A stretch of 15,886 bases of DNA from Thalassiosira profunda. Lineage: Eukaryota; Bacillariophyta; Thalassiosirophyceae; Thalassiosirales; Thalassiosiraceae. The translations under genes were made by a program, and so were the position numbers. Location: contig JALLAP010000222.1 of the NCBI GenBank assembly GCA_036939355.1, positions 1 to 15,886 of the forward strand, read 5' to 3'. Positions 1 through 7,865 of this stretch are shown here, in pieces; position 1 is the first letter of the stretch; each line of letters opens with the position of its first letter. The notes under the pieces are model-generated. The model did no database searches. It saw only the letters and a list, made by a program, of their open reading frames with translations, and was not told where the DNA came from.

Positions 1-97
1 CGACGAGCGCTCCCCTCACGACGAGGTTCGAGGAGACGCTCGGCGTCGCGAAACACACAGCACCCTCACACCGACAGCCTCTATCGACCCCAAGAGG

Positions 98-2235
98 ATG
101 GAGGCGCCGATCCGCCTCATCGTGGAGGCGGCGGTGGATCTGCTGGTGCTCTGCGTCGTGTTTGCAATTCTTTATCGTCGCGTCACGAGAGACGATGCAC
201 CATCAAAGGACGGTGGGCGGCGATCCGGGCCCAACGCCGCGGCGCCCACCTCGGGCCACGCCCGGGCTGGGCTACGGAACGAGGATGGCAAACGTGGCGC
301 ACGCCGTCGGCAACCACCCCAAGCTCGCGCGGAGAAGTCGGAGGGCAATTGCAACCATCAGCCGTCGTGGGTGTCCCGCATCGTGCCGTCGCTGCAGGGG
401 CGATGTCTGCCATCAGACGATAGCGTGCCACCCAATATCACATCCCAATCCCAGCGACCACAAAGCATGGACACATACTTCGACGATGCAGTCGTGGTAG
501 GGCTAGACTGCGAAATGGTGGGGGGCGGCAAGGGCGGCTGGAAGAGCCTGCTGGCGCGATGCTCCGTGGTGACCCTCGACCGCATCCCGAGCAACGAATC
601 GGAATCTGCGCGGAAGAAGGGCGCCGCGCCAACGAATGGCACGGCAAACAATGGGCAAAGGCAGAAAACTGTCAGCCTCGATGAAGACCTGCGCGTGCTA
701 TACGACAAATATGTGATACCCAAGGGGAGGATCACCGACTATGTGAGTCTGTCGCTTGGTGCATGCACCTTCCCCCCGAGGTGGCTTGATAATATCACCA
801 CTCAACTTTTCTCTTTCGTTTGGCAGCGCACCGAATGGTCGGGGATAACCAAGGACACGTACAGGCAATCCAATTCGCCGATACCGATCGTATCTTTCCA
901 CCAGTGTCAAAATGAGATATCGCAACTCTTCTCCTCGATCGGGGGGAGGAAGGTCATCGTGGTGGGGCATGCCCTGGAGAATGATTTCGAAGCGTTGGAA
1001 ATCGAGGTGAGATACTGTGAGATTGTTGGAAGGCATAGAATCAACCACTTCTCAAACCCTTGCCACCAAAATCGCAGCATCCGCAAACGTTAGTACGGGA
1101 CACGGCCTTTTACCCTCCGTACATGCGAAAGACGAGACGAAAGATGTTTCCGAGAAAGCTGTCCACGCTTGCCAGCGAAGAATTCGGTATCGATATTCAG
1201 CAAAAGTCAGATCACCCTCCGGCGTTGTCGGACGAGCCTCCCGCACTGGCCAAACTGGGACACGACAGCGTCGAGGACGCCGCGGCCGCCTTGCGATTGT
1301 ACTGGCACAAACACGAATTGTGGGAGCGGTGGCTGGGATATCCACTGATCGCGACGCAGCAAAACTCTCAATCCTGGCCTCCGCTCACAATGTATCTCGA
1401 TGGGTGCAACCTGCCGATCGGTATGAGGGGAGTCAACTTCAAAGAGCTGCTTGCAAATCCCACGCTGCAGACGACCATTTCGTCGGAAGAATTCCGACTG
1501 ACCTCGAGAAGTCGCGATGGCTCCAACGTATCCACTGTCGATTGGATTCCGACCTTTCAATCTGCATTGTTGCCCGGATCAGCTCCCAAACTGGAGAGCA
1601 TATCTGTAATGTTTGACGGCTCCAAATTTGGCGACATCCACAGTAAAGGGAGGAAGACCGCCAAACCTACTGGCATTCTGGATACGAGAACATTTCCTTT
1701 GGAGTCTGCAACGGCAAAGTCCACTCACGGCTCCATAAGGATCGAGGTCACGGAGAATGGAGACTCTGCCGACGATGTCCTGGTCCACAGGTGTTCAAAA
1801 TCCAGGGGCAGCGGCAACTCTGCCCTTTCACTGTCATCATCGCGAAAGATCACGTTATCGCTGGACCGGGCAATTGATATACTCTCGAGCGACAGCGATG
1901 TTGTGGACGACAATCTGTCCTGCTACATCGTGATTCGACGCAAGGCGGGAGGGTCCAAAACGCATCGTAGACTGTTCGACAAACTGCACCTGCGGAGGCC
2001 GAACGAGGGGGCGCTCTGCTTGTCCGCAGTAACGTCGGGCCTCAAGAAAAATAGTCTTCGTATTGCGCGCGAGTTGCAGCGACAACGGGGCGTGGAGAAG
2101 GTGATCGAATTGGAGCTCCGGAGGAGGGCGGACTTGCGCCACATCGTTGTGACGGACGACGTGCTTTTGACCGATCGGTTGGTAGCAGATGGCGTTTTGG
2201 TGTTGAGCTTCAAGCAACTCACGAAGATGTTTTGA
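98..2235 (+). CDS. REXO4-type DEDDh 3'-5' exonuclease fused to a C-terminal NYN/PIN-like domain, 3 exons, 660 aa
   Basis: Exons 98-742, 827-1006 and 1078-2235; introns 743-826 (84 nt) and 1007-1077 (71 nt) start GTGAG and end CAG, both phase 0. The exonuclease domain spans about residues 130-355. Its acidic residues are all visible: GLDCEMV (D137, E139), GHALENDFEAL (D268) and HDSVED (H337, D342), the DEDDh set of the REXO4/ISG20 family, which trims RNA (REXO4 acts on pre-rRNA). Splicing out intron 2 joins LEIE to HPQTLVRDTAFY, matching the family's 'IRDT' strand. Residues 7-26 are a hydrophobic stretch, a predicted membrane anchor, followed by a basic low-complexity linker. Residues 378-655 look like a NYN/PIN fold: MYLDGCNL (D383, N386), SVMFDG (D455), VDDN (D552, D553) and IVVTDD (D635, D636). 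The start is the first in-frame ATG. The exonuclease call is firm; the NYN call rests on motif order and is moderate. Confidence 0.85.
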
Positions 2236-2533
2236 GGATCCTGCGGAGACTGGTATCCTGGCCCTCCATATCCTGCACCGTTTGCAGAAGGCAGTTGCAA
2301 CCGCTAAGGCCAACTACCAGAGCAGACTTGAAACACTCTGCTGTTGTCGTGGGGGGCTCCGAGAGGGAACAGTTGGAGGTTGGTATCTATCGTACTTCGT
2401 ACGGGGTAGTATTGTAGATCGATACGGGTATCTCTTGATTTTTTTGGCACCTTTTGGACGCACCTTCACCTTCACCTTCACCCTCACCCGCTCTCAGCGC
2501 ACAGCACGCTCTCCCCTGCACCAGACCTCCGCC
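2236..2533. other. Intergenic spacer: 3' flank of the exonuclease gene and 5' flank of the GFA gene
   Basis: No gene is supported here. The frame of the downstream gene stays open upstream of its ATG, but it contains no ATG before 2534. The spacer holds a short TTCACC repeat just upstream of the GFA gene and otherwise nothing recognisable. No canonical TATA box or polyadenylation signal was identified. Confidence 0.5.
2461..2489 (+). repeat. Short tandem TTCACC hexamer tract upstream of the GFA gene
   Basis: Three exact TTCACC units lie at 2465-2482, followed by one variant unit CTCACC at 2483-2488. The tract ends 45 nt before the ATG of the GFA-type gene, so it is probably in its 5' UTR or core promoter. 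It may be simple microsatellite sequence. Confidence 0.7.
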
Positions 2534-3092
2534 ATGCCGAGCTACTCAGGGACCTGCAACTGCGGCGCCGTCGCCTTCTCAGTCGATTATGAGAAGCCGA
2601 TGTTCTGCGTGTTTTGCCATTGTCGAGCGTGCTCCCGCGCGAGGGGCTCCTCGCCGTCGCACCTCCTCGGGGTCACGAGCAGCGAGTTCACCGTCACAAA
2701 GGGGGAGTCCAACCTGAAAGTCGGCAAGGGGTTGGGAAAGATGCGCCACGCCTTCTGCACGGACTGTGGCTGGTAAGTGGATACGTCGTCCCTCGCAACT
2801 GAAAGATTGCATCTTATCAATTTGTCCACATCTTATGCCCAGCCACATCTATCAATGCCCCGATGGGGCCGGCTTCCGCGCGATTCTCCCCGTCAATTTC
2901 CACATCGAAGCCGCGACTGATGATCCAAACGTACCCTGCGGGAAGTCCTCGAAGCTCCCTGACGAGTTGATGCCGACGGCGCATACGAATTACGAGAATC
3001 GGGTTATGGACGTGCACGACGACTTGCCCAAATTCACCGCGTTTTCGAGCAGCCCGCGCCTGAACAATGATGGCACCCGGTACGAGGAATGA
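2534..3092 (+). CDS. GFA/CENP-V-type zinc-binding protein, 2 exons, 162 aa
   Basis: Exons 2534-2772 and 2843-3092; the 70-nt intron 2773-2842 begins GTAAGT and ends CCCAG. Splicing is needed because the unspliced frame stops at 2774. Spliced, it reads FCTDCGCHIYQCPDG, the typical second half of the GFA zinc fold. Zinc ligands are visible as C8-x-C10 (TCNCG), the FCHCRAC cluster (C28, C30, C33) and C75-x-x-C78 (FCTDCG). The length is a little above the usual single-domain size. The family is named for glutathione-dependent formaldehyde-activating enzyme and shares its fold with the centromere protein CENP-V. Most members have no proven substrate, so a formaldehyde role is not claimed. No targeting peptide is obvious, so it is probably cytosolic. 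The ATG is the first in frame. Confidence 0.88.
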
Positions 3093-3372
3093 ATGATTGC
3101 AATTGATTGCGGTGGTATCGTAGAGGATGTGAGCTGTGCTGTTTGGATACTGTATGATGTGAGAGGAACTCTGTAATAAGAACTGCTTGCTGTTTGTAAC
3201 AACGCAAACGATTTGCCCGGTCGAGCTGCATTTCGGTTCACTTTGGTTTCTCAGAGCTTCTTAGACAACTTGCACACTACTGGTATCCTGGCTACGATGC
3301 CTTCTTCGGCAACTCTCCACGAATTCGCCGTGAAAATTGATCTATCGGAGAGCTATCACCCGTTCATATCCT

Positions 3373-4103
3373 TTACACGGTTTCATCACATCTCGTGGCC
3401 CAGCCCCCATAGTAGCTCTGCGCCTGCTCCACGATCTCCTTCTTCAGCCGCTCCGCCACCTTCGCCCGCTCGGCCAAGTGCGCCTCGTGTTGGGCGATCT
3501 TTTCCTTCATCTCGAGCGAAAAGCGACGCACCTGCCCCTCCTTCTCGTGGGCCAGCTCCACGTCCTTGACGTGAGATTCGGCCCGGGTTAGGAGCTCGGC
3601 TTTGTACGTGGCCAGGTCGGCCCGTTTGGCGTCCATCTGTTCCAGTTCCGCGGCGTGCTGGTTGACCTGCAGAAGCACACGCGGCGATTGCAATAGGAAG
3701 TTTCACCAACAAGAGTTAGATTGTCGGAATGAATGAGAAAGGAGTATGGAAGCAGCTGCTCCCTAGAGGAGAGATAGAAACTCACCTTCTCCATGAGCTC
3801 GCCCTTGATCTTCGCCACCTCGTCCTTCTTCGCCTCCTCCTTCTCCAATTCCTCCATATGCTCGTGCACCTTCCCGAGCATCTCCTCCTTGAACACGGCC
3901 GTCCGCTCAGCCGCGTCCTCCATGGCATGGAGCTCGGCGACGTGCTCGTGCACCTTGGTCAGGAGCTCGGTCCGGTACGCGTCGAGCTCGTGCGCCTTCT
4001 CGTGGGCTTTGTCGCTCTCCCTCCGCGTCGGGAAGGCGCGGACGTCGTGCTCGAGCGCCGCGTGTTGGATGTCGCGAACCGGGATGCCGTGGACCTCCGC
4101 CAT
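3373..4103 (-). CDS. Coiled-coil protein of five tandem 28-residue repeats, 2 exons, 203 aa, unknown function
   Basis: On the minus strand, exon 1 is 4103-3786 (106 codons) and exon 2 is 3666-3373. The intron 3785-3667 (119 nt) starts GTGAGT, ends CTGCAG and is phase 0. I do not recognise a named family. After a 43-residue head, residues 44-183 form five consecutive 28-residue repeats (44-71, 72-99, 100-127, 128-155, 156-183), each equal to four heptads. Repeat consensus begins roughly [K/R]xELLxKVxxHxxEL: position 11 is His in all five, position 7 is Lys or Arg, and position 3 is Glu. Composition is rich in Glu, Lys, Ala and His with few aromatics, as expected for a long helical rod. The intron falls after position 7 of repeat 3. 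No signal peptide or membrane segment is seen. Several Lys/Arg-His-rich heptads could bind nucleic acid or metal, but that is speculation. Confidence 0.8.
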
Positions 4104-4791
4104 GATGGATATGTTCGATGGGTAGATGCTTTGTGATGTGTGTTCTGTCTCTTTGTTGTCAGTGTGAGCTCGTGTCGCGCAAGGTGCCGCCCGTCGAGTT
4201 GCTCGCTGACGCAAAGAGGTCGTGCTTTGTGGGCGGGGAAAGCGAACTCCGAGATCTTTGGCGTCAACCGGCTCTCCGCCCTCCCTCCATCTATCCCTCC
4301 TCCCTCCTCTTCCCGTCCACCCATTTTTCTCCAACAACACAAACCACGGCTCTCGCTCCCGGGGCCACCCGCAGAGCGGCGGACGTCGTCGATCGCCTCT
4401 CTGGGGGCTCTCCGGGGCCGTGCACATAATGCGTACCCCGCTCAAAGGTTGGGCGACTGGTGTATGCCGTTAAATTTGAGGTGAGTGTATGCATACACAT
4501 TATTATGTGCATCTAATTTCGAGGGAGGGCTGATGACGATATTTCATGACGCTTGGCTACTGATCGGATTGCAAAACGCATTCCAACGAGGAATCGGCGG
4601 CCGGAGTAGTTATCGGGTCAAACCGCCGAGGACTCTTGATGCTAAAATGTCAACTAGATACCGAAGCCCCTCCCTGCGATCTGATATCTTTGTTGATGGG
4701 TGGTTGGTGTTTCTGCGGGTGCTCACAAATATCTTTGTTTCTCTCAGCAACCTAGAAAGGTGGCCTGGAAGGCAACAAATGGCATATTGCG
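4104..4791. promoter_or_regulatory. Divergent intergenic region between the coiled-coil gene and the methyltransferase gene
   Basis: These 688 nt separate two divergently transcribed genes and must hold both 5' flanks. I see no supportable gene; short open frames here lack family features. There is a pyrimidine-rich CCCTCC-type tract around 4279-4318 and a palindrome near 4485. A pyrimidine-rich stretch ending in CTCAG near 4747 could be the acceptor of a 5'-UTR intron of the methyltransferase gene, but no donor was pinned down. Confidence 0.45.
4485..4509. repeat. 14-nt perfect palindrome with an adjoining small hairpin
   Basis: GTGTATGCATACAC at 4485-4498 is its own reverse complement. It overlaps a second inverted repeat, CACAT-tatt-ATGTG, at 4496-4509. 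It lies about 280 nt upstream of the methyltransferase ATG. It could be a dimeric transcription-factor site, or chance. Confidence 0.6.
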
Positions 4792-5532
4792 ATGGGTAGC
4801 AGGGATGCGCTCGCCGACTGGAAGGCGTTCGATGCTGAAAGCAGACCCACAAAGGGGGCCAAACTGCCACGGCTGTTTGAGGATACGCTGCAATCCTTAA
4901 CTGAAGCGGCTGAATCGTCAAATCAGAACGATGCCACATCATCATCCTTGCGGATTCTTGAGCTCGGATGCGGGTCTGGCGCACTGGCACACCGCTTAGC
5001 TGCGGAAGGTCATGCTGTGGTAGGAGTAGATGCAAACGAGGACGCTATCTCTCTCGCAAACAAAAGGCAGCACGCCAACAGCGGTACCGCAATGTTTGTG
5101 GCTGGCGATGCAACTACATTCAGGAGGTCCACAGAATATCCACCGATCGACTTCTGTATTCTGCAGCTATTGCTGTCAATTGTCGGGGACGCAACGAACC
5201 GGGAGCGAACCTTAGCCGTGACGTACAAATCTCTGCGACGCGGCGGTTGGGTGTATCTCTCATGCAGTGGGGTGAGTGACGGTATCAATCCGAATTATCG
5301 AACATTGTATGAACGGGATTTGCCGGCAACGGGAGAATCATACACCTACTTATCGAGGAATGCAAATGGAGCCGTTCTTTACGCCACCCATCACTTCTCG
5401 GTAGCCGAATTGAAGAGACTGCTCAAGAAGGCGGGCTTTGCAGACATTATCGTAGAGGAGGTTCAAGAGGCAAGTAGCCGGAGGCCCGAGGAGGTTGCCG
5501 ATTTCCTGTATGCCGTGGCACGCAAGCCATAA
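4792..5532 (+). CDS. Class I SAM-dependent methyltransferase (methyltransferase type 11/12-like), 246 aa
   Basis: A single open frame with no intron needed. Motif I is RILELGCGSGALAHRL (residues 54-69), the glycine-rich SAM-binding loop. It is followed by AVVGVDANEDAI, where D80 is the acidic residue expected to bind the ribose of SAM. AGDATTF fits the adenine-contacting position, and PPIDFCILQLLLS fits motif IV. The late strand GWVYLSCSG and the C-terminal FSVAELKRLLKKAGF block are typical of UbiG/type 11 methyltransferases. The substrate cannot be inferred. There is no clear targeting peptide. The start is the first ATG after an in-frame TAG at 4753. The stop lies only 23 nt from the stop of the convergent GatA gene. 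Confidence 0.88.
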   Translation: MGSRDALADWKAFDAESRPTKGAKLPRLFEDTLQSLTEAAESSNQNDATSSSLRILELGCGSGALAHRLAAEGHAVVGVDANEDAISLANKRQHANSGTAMFVAGDATTFRRSTEYPPIDFCILQLLLSIVGDATNRERTLAVTYKSLRRGGWVYLSCSGVSDGINPNYRTLYERDLPATGESYTYLSRNANGAVLYATHHFSVAELKRLLKKAGFADIIVEEVQEASSRRPEEVADFLYAVARKP

Positions 5533-5555
5533 GACAAAGTATTGGATTCTATTCT

Positions 5556-7679
5556 CTATTGCAATGCACTGGCGACCCGCAACACCAAGTCTTCGGATCC
5601 GCGGCACGAAAATACCTGCACTCCTATCGGGCTCCTTTCATCGTCCGTCTGGAAGGGTACTGAAATGGAGGGGAATCCGCCCAGACTGATTGGTATGGTC
5701 ATCACGTCATTGGCGAATGCCTCTGTTGGATCCATCCCTCCCGCCTTGTTGCCGAGAGCAGGAGACAGTGTGCATGGAAACGAGAGCGCTGTCGGGACTA
5801 GCATCACGTCCACCTTATCGTCATCATCAGATGCATTGTCTGGTGATCGAAACGAATTCTCCAGCGATCGGGACAGCCTTGCTCTGACCACAGCCGCCGC
5901 CTCGTAGTGTGTGTGGAACCGATCCGAGGACAGGACCGACGTCCCTGCCAACATGCGGCGCTGAACTTCCTCCCCGAATCCAAACGCGCGGGTGGCCGAA
6001 ATTTGCGTTTCGAGGGCGTTCATGTCCCCGAGGATGGCGTAGGCCTCGCCATCGTCCGCGGAATCCACATCCCGAATGTATTTCTCTGGATCCAACTCCA
6101 TTCCGTACCGCACGCCATCGTACCGACTCAGGTTGGAGCTGGCCTCGGCGCACGCCAGGACATAGTAGGCGGCGAGGGCCAGCTTGAGCCACTCCGCGGA
6201 CACTTGCGATTCCGGGATGGACACGAGCGTCGCACCCGCTGTGCGTTGGAGGCGATCAGCAGTCGAGTTCCAGGCATCGGCGATCGGACGCGGCAATTCC
6301 TCGAGGGAAAAGGCCGAGGGTATGCCCACACGAACGTCCGCAAGAGGTTTTGTTGTCCCAGTGGAAGGATCGTCTCCATTAAAATTGCCACCATCAGTGC
6401 CCATCTTTGCTGCATCGTGATAGACCCGCGCCGTCGAGTCTCTGTTCACCCGACCGTTCCACAGCCCCGTACCTCCTTCCTTGGAGCCGTTGCCGTCGCC
6501 CTCCTCCCGCAAACACTCCCACGCAATCGCCGCACACTCGGCCGTCCCCGCGACAAATCCCACCGTGTCCAGCGAGCTTGCATAACTGACAACGCCGTAC
6601 CGTGAGAACGTCCCATAGGAAGGCTTGAAGCCCACCGTCGCCGTCCACGCGGCGGGAAGCCTCAGCGAGCCGCCGGTGTCGGTGCCCACCGAGAGGAGGG
6701 CCGAGCCGTGGGAGGTTGCTGCCGCGGCACCGGAGGAGGAGCCCCCGGGCGCTAGTAAGGGAGAGTTGGCAGTGTTGTTGTGTTCGAGTGGGGTGTCGCC
6801 GTCGACCCAACACTGCACTTCCTCGTGCAAACGGGCCAGGGCGCCGTCATCGTCGACTCCGTGGGGATTGTCCTCGGTCGAGTGGCCGATGCGCCCCAGC
6901 CAGTACGCGTCCGCATCCTCAATTGCAAGTCGTTGCTGATCTGCACTCAGCAGCGAAGAAATGCGGTGCATCCACGGGAGCGGATTGTAGGTTGGCGAGT
7001 ATCCCCCTCGTTGTTTGCTCTGTTGTTGATTCAGATGATGATTGTAATGCACCCCGCTGTTCGTCCCGAGGCTGCCCATGCCGAACTCGTCGAGGTTGGT
7101 GATTCCGATAAGTACCGCGCCGCACTCCTTTAGCAGTCGCCTTGCAATGTCGCTCTCATACACTCCATTGTTTGACACGTCTCCTTTTGTTGTTCTGCTT
7201 GCCGGTGCATCTATTGCCGAATGGGTCCCCTCGTGAGCTAGAATTGCCGAGCCGGCGTGGGGCATCTCCCAATATCCGCCCACGGCGATGTTCGCCTTGA
7301 TCGTCACAGGCAGTCCCTCCAGCCCGCTCCGCGCCTCCCCATTTTGTATCCGCTCGTCCGATTTCCGCGATTGATCCGCAATCTCCTCCCAGGAGAGCAC
7401 TTTGGCGTAGGCGTTGAGGCGAAGGGGCGACTCTCCAAAGAGTGCAAGGTGGTAGGAGTGGCGGCACAATTCCTGGGCGGTGAGGCGGTTGGAAAGGAGG
7501 AGGTGCGATGCGCGGGAGACGGTCAGCCTTGGCGGAGGGAGGCGCGTGTGCCTGACAGCGCTGCCGGTGCTGAGACGACGCCGCGGGCCTCCGGGGAAAG
7601 AAAAGGCTGAGGACGCAGCCACCGCCACCCTCGACGACGGCGGCGGCATTATCCTGCGGCTCACCAGCGCCGCCATCAT
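5556..7679 (-). CDS. GATA: Glutamyl-tRNA(Gln) amidotransferase subunit A, organellar, 707 aa
   Basis: A single intronless frame. GatA is the glutaminase of the GatCAB complex, which converts Glu-tRNA(Gln) to Gln-tRNA(Gln) in plastids and mitochondria. The amidase-signature Ser-cisSer-Lys triad is visible as K128 (PVTIKANI), S314 (PGGSSSG) and S338 (GTDTGGSLR), with the family's 24-residue spacing between the two serines. GatA-specific blocks follow: TNLDEFGMGS, KPSYGTFSRYGVVSYASSLD, EASSNLSRYDGVRYG, then the late MTIPISLGGFPSISVP and PIGVQV blocks. At 707 aa it is much longer than the roughly 480-500 aa of bacterial GatA. The extra length is an N-terminal basic Ser/Ala presequence of about 55 residues and insertions, the largest at residues 237-307. 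The presequence contains AASSAFSFP (21-29), loosely like a plastid ASAFAP motif, but mitochondrial or dual targeting is equally possible. Start: the first of two adjacent ATGs. Confidence 0.93.
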   Translation of the reverse strand: MMAALVSRRIMPPPSSRVAVAASSAFSFPGGPRRRLSTGSAVRHTRLPPPRLTVSRASHLLLSNRLTAQELCRHSYHLALFGESPLRLNAYAKVLSWEEIADQSRKSDERIQNGEARSGLEGLPVTIKANIAVGGYWEMPHAGSAILAHEGTHSAIDAPASRTTKGDVSNNGVYESDIARRLLKECGAVLIGITNLDEFGMGSLGTNSGVHYNHHLNQQQSKQRGGYSPTYNPLPWMHRISSLLSADQQRLAIEDADAYWLGRIGHSTEDNPHGVDDDGALARLHEEVQCWVDGDTPLEHNNTANSPLLAPGGSSSGAAAATSHGSALLSVGTDTGGSLRLPAAWTATVGFKPSYGTFSRYGVVSYASSLDTVGFVAGTAECAAIAWECLREEGDGNGSKEGGTGLWNGRVNRDSTARVYHDAAKMGTDGGNFNGDDPSTGTTKPLADVRVGIPSAFSLEELPRPIADAWNSTADRLQRTAGATLVSIPESQVSAEWLKLALAAYYVLACAEASSNLSRYDGVRYGMELDPEKYIRDVDSADDGEAYAILGDMNALETQISATRAFGFGEEVQRRMLAGTSVLSSDRFHTHYEAAAVVRARLSRSLENSFRSPDNASDDDDKVDVMLVPTALSFPCTLSPALGNKAGGMDPTEAFANDVMTIPISLGGFPSISVPFQTDDERSPIGVQVFSCRGSEDLVLRVASALQ

Positions 7680-7865
7680 CCCCTTTGTATGTGGTGCACC
7701 GACAGGCGCGCCCGACCTCTCCTCCCCATCTTTATTGTGTCAAAGATATACTCCACTGAGATTTACTGATTCCGTCGTGGAAAATTTACGTCCCTCCTCG
7801 CTGCCTTTTATTGCAACCCCACCCCTGACCCCCCCCCCCCCTCCACAGCCCCCCTGCCCGACACG
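7680..7865. promoter_or_regulatory. Short divergent promoter region between GatA and the plastid membrane protein gene
   Basis: Only 186 nt separate the two ATGs, so both genes must share this regulatory space. It includes a run of 13 C at 7829-7841 followed by TCCACAG ending at 7848, which resembles a polypyrimidine tract and 3' splice site. A 5'-UTR intron in the downstream gene is therefore possible, but no donor is assigned. Confidence 0.45.

Noticed and set aside
2249..3292. 14-nt direct repeat ACTGGTATCCTGGC at about 2249-2262 and 3279-3292
   Set aside because: A 14-nt match within about 16 kb is near chance expectation, and the flanks do not match, so no mobile element or duplication is supported.
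3729..4136. 135-codon + strand frame opposite the 28-residue repeat gene
   Set aside because: Its Leu/His/Arg/Val-rich periodicity is the mirror of the Glu/Lys/His repeats on the minus strand, and it crosses that gene's intron.
4104..4791. Possible tRNA or small RNA gene in the largest intergenic region
   Set aside because: No tRNA B-box-like GGTTCGAATCC or cloverleaf arms were found by eye on either strand.
6759..6971. The GatA insertion as an unspliced intron
   Set aside because: No GTGAGT/GTAAGT-like donor or polypyrimidine acceptor sits at its edges, and it reads as ordinary charged protein. RNA-seq could still overturn this.
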